Source: Mesotaenium endlicherianum
Taxonomy: Eukaryota; Streptophyta; Zygnematophyceae; Zygnematales; Mesotaeniaceae
Direction of reading: 5' to 3'
Assembly (NCBI GenBank): GCA_009602735.1
Contig: WELA01005813.1
Coordinates: forward strand, 155,828-218,216
DNA: 62,389 nt
A model generated the notes under the pieces. It was not told where the DNA came from. It did not search any database and saw only the letters and a list, made by a program, of their open reading frames with translations. Below are positions 34,320 through 46,591 of the stretch, one piece after another (within the stretch, counting starts at the first letter, position 1; each line of letters starts with the position of its first letter). The position numbers and the translations under genes were made by a program.

Positions 34320-36733
34320 GATGCGATGCGATGCGATTAAGGCAAGGGCAGTGAGGAGCGCAGCCTGGACGCAAAAACCTCCGCTCAGTTGTTTCTTACT
34401 GGTAGAGAGGGGAAGCAGGCGCTTGGGGGCAGCGGGGGGTGTGGTGAAGACAAGGGAGGAGGCTGCTAATCATTTGCCCTAACTCCCTTCCACAAGCCAG
34501 CCAGCAGGCCATGCCAGCCTTGCCAGGTAGGTGGGCCGGTGGGTAGGTGGGTGGGTGGGAGGGTGGGAGCCTCTCACGAGCATTTAGGTGGCCCTGCCGA
34601 CGACACCTGGCACCCGCTGGAGCTCCGGCACAGACAGACCGCTGGGCGCGCTGCTCGCTGCTCACACCTTGATTCGATTCCATTCGTCTCAACTGCGCGG
34701 TACAATTTCGCAGATCATCTGCACCAAGGTGCGCGACGGCAACAAGCGGCTCGTGCGCCTCAAGGAGGGGGACCCCACGGGCCGCCACGTGGTCATCGTC
34801 GACGACCTCGTCCAGTCGGGCTCCACCCTCATCGAGTGCCAGGTGTGCTGCCCGCTGGCTCTCCCTCCCGCATCGACGTGTATTTGCCCCCTTCACCAAT
34901 TAGGCTCTAGTTGCATCATGTGTGTCAGGGTATGCTGCTCCCTCCCCCTCATCGACGTATGTTTGTCCTCTCACCCAATCCTTTAACAGAGTCAAGCTCT
35001 TGGTCTCAACGAGTGCCAGTTGTCGCCCTTCTCCTCCTGGGTCAATGTCCTCTTGGCTTGTCCGGTCCCGTGGCCAGCTGGGCTTGGCTTTCTCTCGTCA
35101 AGTGCCAGGGACTGCTCGGAGTTTCTTCTCTCTCTCTCCCCTCCCTCCCTCCCTCTCCCTCTCTTTCTCTCTCACACACACGTGTGGCCTCGTGTGGTCA
35201 TCCATCCATGACCTTAATTAATTGGGCTTAATGCTTCATGTCAAATAGGTCTGGCAGGTGTTGCTTCCTTGTGTGGTATTGGTGCTCTCGACCGTCGAGG
35301 CTCCTCACTCGTTGAGTGCTCTGGTGCTGCTGCCTTTTCTCCCTTGTGTGGTGTGCGCCGCATCCGACTGTGGAGGGCATCTTTCACTGATAGGAAAATT
35401 GTTTGTGCGCGGGGGTGGAGGGGGGCGAGGGTTTGTAAGTTTGCCATAAACAAAAGACTGGGATGCGGCAAGTGCTTTGCCGGGGGGGTCTTCTACTTGC
35501 CGACTGCTGCTATTGCTGATGTACGCCGCGACAGGGCTCCTAGGATTCAGCGATGGCTGGGCTCTTCATCTTCTTCTCCTGCTCTCTGCTGGCTTCCGCC
35601 TGGAGGGAGCATTGTGGTCGTCCTGGCTGGCATTGGGAGGCTCAGAGGAGAGGCAATGCCGAATGACTTTTGACATGCCATTATCTGTACCCTCCCCCTT
35701 CTTCCCTCCCTCCTCCCTCAGTGAGAGATTTCGAATGAAATTCAGTAGGAAAGGGAAGCTGAATGTCTTGAAAGCCTCCTGCATGCATGTGTGTGCAGAA
35801 AGTCCTGGCTGCAGCGGGCGCGAGCCAGGTGAGCGCGTACGCAACACATGGCGTCTTCCCGCAGCGCTCCTGGGAGCGGTTCACCAACGGCCAGGATGGT
35901 GAGACCCCGGCCTCTGATCTCCAGCACTTTTTACGGGTTCTTTTAAGCTATCTTGCCCTTCGCCTACAAGCTCAAATACTTGAGCATAAATACCCGGACC
36001 ACATAGTGTACGTGGGGTCCTCTAGCTACCCTGACTGTTCTGGAGGTTCTTTTGAACTTTTGTGGCCCCAAAAGACCCCCGGACAAGTTTTGTAGCCCTT
36101 TTCCCACTTTTCCCCCTATCTTACCCGTTCCTGCAGTTTTAGTTACTTTTGGAAGTTGTGAACTGCTCCCTGGCATCCTTATTCACCCCCCCCTGCATTC
36201 TCTATTTCCTCTCGCTTGTTGCTTCATTTCTGCTGCTGGATTGTGGTCGTGCAGTCGAAGGGGGCCTATGCCACACCACTCGTAACACTGCCACCTACTG
36301 CACCTATGACATGTGGCATGCATGCGAGTGGCGAGTCAGTGTATGCAGGAGTCGGTACTGCTTTGTAATCGATTCCAGAAAAAAGATAGGTGGCGACAGC
36401 GGCATCAGCCCGAGACTGCCACTAAGGGGGGGAGGCTCTAGGAGACTGGTATTTGGAATGAGCCATTTGGTACCTAGTATCATGAAAACATGACCTTCCT
36501 GGTGTTTCTGGCTGTGTGCACGAAGGAGGTATTCAACATGAGTAACATTATTATCTGGTTGGTTCTGGATGTGCTGTGCAGGAGAGGCAGACAGGCGGGT
36601 GCCTGCCAGCGAGGGCTTCCAGCACTTTTGGATCTCGGACTCGTGCCCGCTGACTGTGGGGCAGGTGCAAGGCAAGGCGCCCTTTGAGATCCTCAGCTTG
36701 GCCGCTCCCATCCAAGCAGCGCTCCAGATTTGA
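30131..36733 (+). CDS. ribose-phosphate pyrophosphokinase (PRPP synthase), plant PRS3/PRS4 type
   Basis: Seven exons join in phase: 30131-30579 (ATG), 32206-32521, 33045-33140, 33598-33666, 34714-34842, 35799-35898 and 36582-36733 (TGA), giving 436 residues. The enzyme transfers pyrophosphate from ATP to ribose 5-phosphate. Signature stretches are [15 protein letters not shown] (near 118), [71 protein letters not shown] and the PRPP loop [14 protein letters not shown] (about 336-349). These match the phosphate-independent plant class II enzymes. The first roughly 115 residues are Ser/Arg-rich and start [10 protein letters not shown], so plastid or mitochondrial import is likely. The first intron is 1.6 kb and the fifth holds degenerate tandem copies. 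All introns are GT-AG. Confidence 0.92.
33702..33752. repeat. (CCTG)n microsatellite
   Basis: About twelve CCTG units in the fourth PRPP synthase intron, 35 bp after the donor of exon 4. Confidence 0.95.
34285..34337. repeat. (TC)n followed by (GATGC)n
   Basis: Fifteen TC dinucleotides followed by four to five GATGC units in the fourth PRPP synthase intron. Confidence 0.95.
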
Positions 36734-39407
36734 TTATCTAACCGCTGGTCGATCTGCCGAGCACATTGCTGGGCGGCGGCTTCCAACCATCTAGAAGTCT
36801 CTGCCAGGCTTCCTTGGCTGCCCTCCGGGCTCGGCTGCACGGAGTAAGGCTGTGCAGGAGTTAGGAGAACAATTGCCGGCATTGAATAAGCTGTGTGGAA
36901 TGGTAGTATCGACTCATATGCGTACACTATATTATTTAATGGATATAAATACTGTGGAGGTCTTACCATAGGTCCTGGCCCATCATTTGGTAAAGCAACA
37001 ATCAAAGCTATCTCGTTGTCGTTGTGATTGCCCGAGGCGATACTTCTTATGAATTTCAACATGGTTCTCATCACAGCACAAATTAAGTTCCATAGATATT
37101 TTGAGTGCAGATCTAATCTCATGGGACAACAGCAATCGTTAGACTCCAGACCCATGACAAACTCTTCTTCCATGAAGGTGATTCAAATCTGAGGCATACG
37201 TAAGCACGCAGGCATACGCACCTCGGAGTCGCTATATCACATGTTGAATTGACAGAATATTTGTATATTACTCTAATGCGTGCACTAATCGTCGCCACCT
37301 AGAGTATTGTGTGGCCATGTGCACAGATATGTGTACAAGGAAAAGGGTACGTCGTAGGAAAAAAAAAAGGGTTCAGATACTACACGTTTTATCTCAGTAT
37401 ATAACAGGTTCATGAGATTCTGATGGTTCTTGCCATATGTCAACAACAGCCTACGTTTGAGTTATAGCATACCAAATATGTACGTGCACAATGAAGTTGC
37501 ATGTGCTCAATCTCAGTACCTTCCCTGCTTTGCTGATGGCTTGTGTGCCCAAATACCTCCGTAAGAAAGTGATATGCATGATTGCATTGTATAGATTGTG
37601 TTTGGCTTCCTGTATTCCAGTATTCTTTTATCAAGTGAAAATGGTCTGATAATGTTGCATTTTCTGATGCCATCATCATGGCAAAGAATGATAATCTGCC
37701 CCACGCCCTTCTTCTGTCGTAAAGGGTGATGGTAATTTCGAGAAGCTAGTAAGCAGCGTCAGTCCTGATGGGTGTGCAGACAGTTGACTTGCCTTCACTT
37801 TACGACTTTCAGACTCTATACCGTACGACTCGAGTCTGAAGTTGGAACTTTCAGCTTTCAAGGGCCAAAGTCTACATAATGCTGAAGCCATATGATACTT
37901 AGCACGCATACAGCTGAGCCAATCAAGTCATTACTGAGTCAAAGAATCGTGAAACGTCCTCGAACTAAATCTACATGGAATGTGCCTGTTAAAAAATTGC
38001 CTGCATCACATTTCCTGGGCTATGACCTTGCTCATATTCTAGGCTATCCTTGATTCGCAAATATCGAAACAACAAAGCTTCACCTACTGGTTTCCAGAGA
38101 TAATCCTACAAGACGCATCCTTGATAGGAAATGTCGTTTGATTTAAGCTATGGTAAGAAGTATATTCTGACCTTATGTACACTCTCTGCAGGCTGTGCCT
38201 AGCATTTTTTTGCGCAAGATAGAGCATGAGAGGTTTTCTTGAGGTTCCCTTTTGCATACCATGGACTGGTGATGACCCACTCAGTAAGCTTCATTGTCAT
38301 AATTAAGCTGCATTTGAACCATTGTCTGAAGGCTGCTTTGTGAATGAGGACATGATGTCCTTTCCTGTCAAAAATGGCACTCCGTTCTTTGAGGCCCACT
38401 TGCGCGCCGCATGGGGGGGGAGGGCACCAAAGTCATCCCCATCATTGCTCAGCATCACGCACCCAACCTGCAACCCACAAAGTTCAGCTTTGTTATATGA
38501 TGCGCTCCAATTTAACTTATTTCAGCTTCTTCCAGTTCCATGCGACCCGGCATAAATGGTGCACGATTGATGCACGCACGGCGCAATTTTCAATAGGTGC
38601 TAGAGAGTGGGCCAAAAGGCTGCTTGCTTTCATGAATGCACAGGCAAGTTGCTGAACTCCTTCTGTAGAAGTATACAAACACAGCAAGGAAAAAGCAGAG
38701 GAAAGAGCAACAGCAAGCCATGGATCTTAAAAAACGCATGGGACTTTCATAATGGACCCACGCATGTATTGTAGAGAAGCTTTCCACTCACACCTACTGA
38801 AATGAGCAGTATTTGTTGGCAAAATCTTTGCCACCAAATACATGTTTTTTTGCCAGTAACTTCAATATCAGAGACTTCTATAGGAAGTAAAAGTGCTGAG
38901 ATACTCTTGAAGAACGTTGGATGAAAGTCACTACAAGAGTTCCAAGAGCTCGGCACCATTGCTGAGTTTGACAAAAACACAAGAGTTTTGGTCTATCTGT
39001 GGTTTGTGAACAATCTTCTTGCTTTGTACCGATGGAGGGAATGAATGCTCTGAGCAACTACAAACCTGTCAAAAGACTCAGCTGAAAGTGCCCCAAAAGA
39101 GGTATATCGTAGTAGGCTAAACAAAGCCCCCATTTTGGCATCTGAAGAATGAAATTTGATGCAGCTATATGCTATTCTTATGAGAGCCAGACGGTGTCTA
39201 TGTTACAGTTTCATAAGTACATCACGTGGCTACTTATCAGCTGTTCAAAGCACAGTTAGATGAGCCCCACATACGACCAGTACTTAACCTTGTGCAAGAG
39301 TACCCTTCAAACAGCCAAAAGTCAAGTCAGCTTCTCCAAAGTTGACAAACACCTCCTTCCAGACAAGGAAGGCCCAGAACAATATGAAATAAGGTAAAAA
39401 ACTATAC
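36734..39407. other. intergenic DNA between convergent genes
   Basis: It holds the 3' flank of PRPP synthase and possibly unresolved 3' exons of the minus-strand RibB-like gene. A short plus-strand open stretch near 38490-38650 (FHATRHKWCTIDARTAQFS) is unexplained. Nothing else is supported. Confidence 0.4.
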
Positions 39408-40133
39408 CTAAATGACATGTGACTTGCAAGCAGGGTAACGGCTTTCAATAAGAACAGGGAAGCAAAGCTTTCTCACCATTAGTGGAGCAATGCCGGCCTG
39501 CTTTGCGAGATGTACAGACAGCTCCGTGTGTCCAGATCGCACATTCAACCCGCCCTTCTGCTCCATGCAGAGAAATATATGCCCTGGTATGTGAAATTCC
39601 TTGCCAAGTAACTCCCCTGCATCTCTCACATTTTTATGCCTTGCCTCATCCCAAAGCTCAGCTAACCTACGGCAGGTGAGGCTCCGTTCTACATCAGGAG
39701 CTCCAGTTTTAGTGCTCCGATGGTCAAGACTCAGTCCAACAGAACAGGACCCTTGACACATACTATCAATGCCTTTACTTAGGTGCTGGAGAGCGGGGTA
39801 AGCAGCAACTAGCTGCTCTGACCTCAAGGCTTCTCCTGCATATGGGATTCCAAAGGTAGTGGCCACCTCGTGTCCTACCGAGATATACAGCTCTCCACCT
39901 GCTTGAGTACGCAGTTGTCGCAAATCAGCTGGCCGAAGGCCTGCAGCAGGAAAAAACAAGTCAGTTTCTCCCTCTCTATCCTCGTCGTCCAGAACAGCAA
40001 CGCACTGGCCGGCTCGTAAGCATTTGAGAGCAGCTTCAATCTGCTCCATTGTGTTCAATGAACCGTTGCTTAGTGTTTTTTGGTCAAGGCTCGTCGTGGA
40101 CACGCCTGAATCACCTCCTTCTGGTGGAGCCAT
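39408..40133 (-). CDS. 3,4-dihydroxy-2-butanone-4-phosphate synthase, archaeal-type
   Basis: 241 residues if read to the stop at 39408. A donor (ATG|GTGAGA) at 39475-39476 could instead end this exon after residue 219 and lead to a C-terminal exon I could not find. The enzyme converts ribulose 5-phosphate to the four-carbon riboflavin precursor. Conserved parts are VAVLDDEDREGETDL (near 45-59), LRQLRTQAGG, SLDHRSTKTGAPDVERSLT (near 135-153), KEFHIPGHIFL and the catalytic-region RSGHTELSV (near 199-207). The REGETD acidic loop, QAGG and HRxTxTG forms are those I recall from archaeal RibB; bacterial and plant RIBA proteins have DDEDRENEGDL. There is no GTP cyclohydrolase II domain and no obvious transit peptide from this ATG. 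The frame stays open upstream, so a 5' exon is possible. Confidence 0.75.
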   Translation of the reverse strand: MAPPEGGDSGVSTTSLDQKTLSNGSLNTMEQIEAALKCLRAGQCVAVLDDEDREGETDLFFPAAGLRPADLRQLRTQAGGELYISVGHEVATTFGIPYAGEALRSEQLVAAYPALQHLSKGIDSMCQGSCSVGLSLDHRSTKTGAPDVERSLTCRRLAELWDEARHKNVRDAGELLGKEFHIPGHIFLCMEQKGGLNVRSGHTELSVHLAKQAGIAPLMVRKLCFPVLIESRYPACKSHVI

Positions 40134-40987
40134 GTATATGTGTAGCTCGATTGCTAGCTTGCAAGAGGACAAAGAACGTGTGCTGATATTTCTAGTGAAA
40201 GTCGACTACTTCGCAGGAGGTATACTGTTGCCTCTCGAGCTGCGAGAGTTTCTGAATGGGAGCTACACTTCCTGAAGGCGGGGGTGAAAAGACCTCCCTG
40301 CTAGCAGACACTACGAGATAAGGCTGTCGAACAGGACTCTTCTACTCGCTGGTCGCTCGCCGTCAGAATGCACCGTCCGAAATCACACATGCGCCTGCAT
40401 GTGCCCGTCCGCGGATGTCTGTTACGCTTGCGAAATTGCTCAAAACTCAAGATCACATCAAATGTAGCACGGCGATTGGAAATATATCTTCGTCAATCAT
40501 CGTATCTGAAAAAATCTGAAGCCCTCTAGATACAGGCTACAACTTCGATGGAAGTGGGTCGTCGACGGCAGTCGATGCTCAACCTTCGTGGAGAACTTTG
40601 AGCACTGGCAGAAATCTGTAGTGCCAAACTGGCAGGAATTTGCCGAGCTCACCAATCAAATGTCGTCATTTTGCAACTCTGGACGTGCAAGTCGGGCTGA
40701 GCAGGAGATCATGCTTCATCGTCATTTACATTCATCATGCTGCTTTGCACAGCTTTGCAGTTCTTCGCACATTTTCCCACTTACATTCTGCTCAACCCTG
40801 CTCCTTACACTGGGACTGTGAGGACGAGCACAGCAAGGGCAGTGGTAGGAGGTGACTTGCTCTCTTTCAAGGCAGGCCTACGCACGGGACCCTGCTCTGG
40901 CTAAGAAAACAGACCAGTTAGCGCCGTCTGACCATCAACTCTTGACTGACTTAAAGCCGGAGTCATTTACAATATTTGACTTCGGCT
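40134..40987. promoter_or_regulatory. shared bidirectional promoter region, RibB-like and PPOX genes
   Basis: 854 bp between two divergently oriented start codons. I see no strong TATA box. The part nearest PPOX is likely its 5' UTR. The regulatory role is inferred from the layout. Confidence 0.45.
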
Positions 40988-43900
40988 ATGGCAACCTTAG
41001 TGGCGTCGCAGGCTGCCATTGGCATCGCTTCCTTTGCCGTCACAAGGAAACAGACGGCCATCTCGACGTCAAGCTGTTCTCATCGACATTTCAGAACGAG
41101 CTCTTTATCATCTGTAAATAGCTCGGTGTTTCAAGATGCATCAATATGCATGAGCAGCAGCTTTCATGCAGAGAAGCTCTTCCTGAAGAAAACTAGCTGT
41201 CGGCTGCTGGTGTCTGCCAAGCAAGCGGTCGCTGCACCTCCTAGTGCAGGAGCTACATCAGATGCTGGTGCAGTACAGGACGTCGTTATTATTGGCGGAG
41301 GTATATCTGGTCTCTGTGCAGCTGCAGCTCTTACTACAGATCACAAGGACAAAGTGTCCAACTTTCTTGTAACAGAAGCGCGTGAAAGAGTTGGTGGCAA
41401 TATCACAACCGTTGAAGCTGATGGCTTTCTGTGGGAAGAAGGCCCCAACAGTTTCCAGCCTAATGACTCTATGCTGAAGATGGCTGTACGTTTTCTACTG
41501 CATCACCTGGACTTCACCCTTCATATGTGTATTTTGTTTCCTTTTTGCTGCAAGTGCATAAGGGAGTTTGCATATTTTGGTATGAACTTATTATGCCACA
41601 CAAGCTGTGAAGCTGGGAGTGGCTGGTGTGTGGTGGGCTGCGCCTGGAGAAGGCATGGAAACTTGCACCTGCCACTTTTTTAAAAGCTCAACCCTCTTGC
41701 CTCTTGTCAGCATGCCATGTTACTATTGCAGCTACCAATATTCCAGATTGAAATATGTGTGGGCTTTCGGATGCTTATGTTAGTTACGCTCTGTTGCCTG
41801 CCCATCGAAGCAGTCTTGACTGAGTTGCTGTATTATGTGGGACATGAGTCCCAGAGGAGGTATATGGCTAAATGAGAGGAGAGAGGGGGTTGTGGTTTGA
41901 GGAGATGTAAAGTTTGGTGACAGATGCATGGCAGACTGGTGGGGAGTTGTGATATGTCGATGCTATTCATGCCTTTGGTTTCTGGTTGAAGCAGCCTATG
42001 ACAGAGTTAGATGTAGGAGTGGATACTTGAAAGCGCAGGGGCTGCAGAGCAGGGCACATGCTACCGATCAAAAATCATAAGCTGAGTTCCATTATTGGAG
42101 CGAAAGTTTCCCGAAGGTTAGACAGAGAGAATGCCAGAAACCTTGGAGCTGTAGAAGGCCCCTGACAGAGAGACACGGCTGCGTCCTTGCTTTGCCTGGT
42201 GCCTTCTTGGCCATTGGATGTGTGCCAGGTGGACAGTGGGCTGAAGGACGAGCTAGTCCTCGGAGATCCCACGGCTCCCAGATTTGTGTACTGGAACAAC
42301 AAGCTGCGGCCCGTGCCTGCTGGCCTCGGTGACATGCCCTTCTTCACCCTCATGAGTCCCCTGGGGAAGATTCGCGCAGGCCTGGGTGCCCTGGGCCTCC
42401 GCCCCCCGGCCCCCGTAAGAGCCCTCCCAGACCTGGCCCCCCCTCCACTCTTCCATCAGACCCCCAAAGTCACCTAGTTGTCCTCCTTCTATACTCAAGG
42501 CCCCCTTCCTTGCAGCCTGACACCCATGGCTGCCCCCTCGGGTGATGAGTGCCTGAAGGCTTGGTGGGGTAGGGGCACCGTAGGTCAGGCATGGCATGAC
42601 AGTTAGCCATGCCTTCTGCTGCTGCTTGCTTGTGAAGGACGTGCCACGGGAAAAGCAAGACTAGAAGTTAAGAGGCAGGGGTACATCAAAGCCATTGTGG
42701 AGGGCAGTGAGGGCTTTGCAATGAGCAAGTCCCTGCTCCTGCCTGCTCCTGCTCCTACTTCTTTCTTGGGATGCTGCTGCTGCTGCCTCCCTCTGCTGCA
42801 CCTGCAGACGGCCCGGTGCGTTCACACTTTCAATTCTTCCCCGGCCGAGGGGGGATTTTCTGCCACATTAGGAAGAGGGGAGGAAATTGTCAGCAAGCTC
42901 AATGATGTTTAAAAGAGCAGCCGGGAGTCTGAGTCAAGTTAGGCTGTGGGAAACTCATAGCCCCTCTCCCTCCTCCTCCACCTCCTGTCTGCGCACCGGA
43001 AAGCCTTGGCTTGCCCGTCAACTTCAGCCTTCGAGTTCAATTGACACAGACACACACACACACATACACACACACACACACACACGCGAAGCAGTAGCTG
43101 GCTGTAGGCAGAGACTTGGCCATAGGTGCCTGCTGCCTGTTGAGCTCGTGCATGTTGGACATGTGGCTCTTATGTCCAGGGTTGTGCTGATGGCCGGCGA
43201 TGGTTATATGTGTATCTTGGCCTGTCTGTCGTTTGGTGACTTTCGGTCTGCTGCCACCCTTCAAGTGTCGTGGCTTGGCATTCGAGTGGCGGTGCTGCTC
43301 TTGCTGGCGCTAGCCTGAGCTTGAGCCTGAGCCTGCCTGCCGCCTCCAGCTCCCACTAGGCACAGACGCTGCTTGTGAGCTTCGCTTGGGCACGTCGAAG
43401 TTCTGTAGGATGGTTGTTTGTGTTTGCCTGTTCTCTCTTTGTTCTTCTGGGGCTGAGGAGTACCTGTTCTGGACATACCTCTGGCTCTGCCAGTCCCTTT
43501 TTCTTGGCAGATTCTCAAATGCATGCACGTGCGCTCGCTTGCTTTGGGGGGTCAGGGGAGGGAGGAGAGCGTGGAGGAGTTTGTGCGCCGCAACTTGGGC
43601 GCCGAAGTCTTTGAGCGCCTCATTGAGCCCTTCTGCTCAGGTGTGGGCGCATGCGCTTGCCTCCTTGTGCTCTTGCATGTGCATTTGCATGTCCGTGGAG
43701 ACATCTGCAGTAGCTGCTAGTGTTCTTCTCTGGGAGGATGTTACTTGCACACAACCCTCAAAGCACGGCTGGGCATGGCAGGCTTCCACACTTGCATGCT
43801 CACGTGCTTGTCCCACGATATCACCATAGCCATCAGTTCCTTCTCAGCCTGCTATGAGAAGGCACCCAAATCTTCCTGGCAGTCCTGCTACCTTGTTGTC

Positions 43901-46556
43901 AAAATTCCCCGGCACGTGACAGGCAGCACAGGATGTGCTCCAGGAGCGTCAGGTGTCAATTTGTGAGGTCACATATTGAACGTCGACCTTAATTTATCAG
44001 CCTTGGAGCGTCCCAAGTGGCTGGCCCACTGCCCCGCCCTACTGCATGCCCGTCAGGGACCAGAAAATAAGACAATGAACGAATGCGTGGCGTGACGTAC
44101 CGCCCTGCTCTGCCAGGTGTGTACGCGGGAGACCCGTCGAAGCTGAGCATGAAGGCGGCATTTGGGAAGGTGTGGAAGCTGGAGGAGGAGGGCGGCAGCA
44201 TTATTGCCGGCTCCTTCAAGATGATCCAGGATAAGAAGGCCAACCCGCCACCCCCCAGGGACCCGTGCGTTTTACATCTCCTTCCCCCCCACCCAATTTA
44301 CCCTCCCCACACTGCAGCCGTACCTTCTTAGCCTTCCCCTCTCTGTTTATGGGTGCTTAATGTCACTCTTCTTGACCCTGTACTTTCACACACTCGCAAG
44401 GAACATGTTATGACAGACTACTGGCTGGCTCGCCGAGGTGGCCTGTTGGGCCATTTCGTCTGTCCACCTCTTTCCACGGGATGGATTGGAGCATCGCGAT
44501 GTGGCCATGCCACGTATCTTTTAGTCCCATCTTGAGGCCTTGCCTGAGGACTTGTTGCGCCAGACGACCTAAGCGTGTCTTATGGGCGGCAGGAGCAGTG
44601 TCATTGCATGTGCCGCCAGCAGGACTGATGTCCCTGTTCTTAGTCACGGGCGGGGATGGGGGGTGGGCATGCATGCATTCCCCGGCTGGTTTGCTGGGTG
44701 CTGATTGGAGAACAAGCTGCGGAGAGGGCTGGTAAGAGAGTGGATGCCAGGTGAGGTGGAGGGAATGTAACGTGGCATGAACTCCAGTTATACCTGGTCA
44801 CAGATGAAGAAGAGTCAGATGGGAGGGGGGAAAGAACGTGGGGGCAGCGGCATTGATGCTGGGGTTGGTTGTCCTGGCATAGGTGCACGTGTCGCCCTGA
44901 ATGCGACCTGCTTCGCATAGAGTTACTCGCTCCAGCCGTGCCGCCCTGCATGGTGATGCATCACTGGAGCCTGAGCATGAATTCGGGGCTGGTGCTGGGG
45001 CTGGGGCTGAATAACTAATGTATTGTCATGCTGAGGAGGGGGGGCAAGAAGGTGGGGGGTGGGGGGGACTGAAAGAGGACTATACTTGTGTGGGGGACAG
45101 GCACATAATAAGTAAGGGGCATGTGCAAGAGAGTGCGCGCTGCGGTGGCCATCTGTCTATGCATCACTTCATTCCCTTCTATCTTGAGGGTGTTGAAAGT
45201 GGTCGGCTGGCTTGGCAGAGAAGATTGAAGGATGCTGGGGTGGACTTGCACCTTTCCTGTGCGGGCGGGTTTGCTTTTCAAGAGGGAGCCTGAGGACCGG
45301 CGAGCGACAGAGAAAGAGAGGGACAGGGATTAGGGGGGGGAGGGTGGCCGAGCGTCCAGTGCCCAGGCGGCCTGCTAGTGGTTGCTTGTTTGGTGCGGTT
45401 GTACCGGCGGGCTACTACTATGATCCGAGGAGTTCAGAGAGTGCCAGGTGGTGGTGGCCCGTGATAAGGCCTTACGGCCGACTTGATGCGGACAGAACAG
45501 CGGGCAGCTCAGCCTTGTTTCTGACAACCTCATACAGCTGATGGCCACTTGCCACCTGTCACCTCTGGATGTTTGTGTTGCCGACGGAGAGGATATAGCA
45601 GATATCCCTCAGCTTTGCCTGCTTTTATGTGGATTTGTCAGCTGCCCGTTCATAGGAGAGGGGCAGAGGGGGGGCAGGGGGAGGGGTGCTGGAGATTTCT
45701 CATATAGTTGACCACAAGCGGCTGCTGGAAGCTCTTCCAGAAGGAAATGGGGTAGGAGCAGGTCCTGCTCAGGGGCGGACGGGCGGGTTAGGGCGGGAGG
45801 CTGAGCAGGTGCTGGCGACAATTCAGAAATCTCTGACTTAGATGGGCACGATTCTTGCATGTGTGAGAAAGGGAGTGTCTTGACTGATGCACTGGCAGTG
45901 CTGCTGCTTTTGCTGCTGTTCCTGCATATGGGGAGCGAGTGCAGGAGGCTGCCCAAGCCCAAGGGGCAGACGGTGGGGTCCTTCCGCAAGGGCCTGTGCA
46001 CGCTCCCCAACACCATTGCCAAGAAGTGAGTGCGCGCACTCCTCTCCCTTATCCTCCTCTCTCCTCTCCCAGCGCATGGCCCCCACCCACACCTGATGCG
46101 GGACAGCCTGCCCGCCTCCCTTGTCAGAGCTTGATGCAGACATGGACTCCTTTAACTTTGACGATGGCAGAGTGAGGTAGGCCTCAGGCATATGGGCCTT
46201 CCTCACAAAGGAAACGATACATAATATGCTTGGGTCCCACAGAGTAAATTCATGGAGAGAGTTTCTTGCTTGCCTGACACATTTCGCTGCTGTCGACTGG
46301 CCCCTTCTGGCGCCGAGCAGCTTTTGTCATTTTAGTGCCAGATGTGATCACAGGGGTCATCCATTATAGCATTGGAAGATTAGGTGTCAATGTGTCGTCG
46401 GCACCCACTATTCCCTGCCCCTTCCTGCCGTTATCAGGTGCACAGCACAACAACCGCCCTATTCCACACACAAGTACCCCCCCCNNNNNNNNNNNNNNNN
46501 NNNNNNNNNNNNNNNNNNNNNNNNNNNNNNNNNNNNNNNNNNNNNNNNNNNNCCCC

Positions 46557-46591
<35 letters not shown>

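Noticed and set aside
36304..37173. 289-codon minus-strand open frame
   Set aside because: It runs antisense through the last PRPP synthase exon, has no recognisable domain and reads as low-quality translation outside the overlap.
38490..38655. Short plus-strand coding-like stretch
   Set aside because: No splice partners or recognisable family; left as unassigned sequence.
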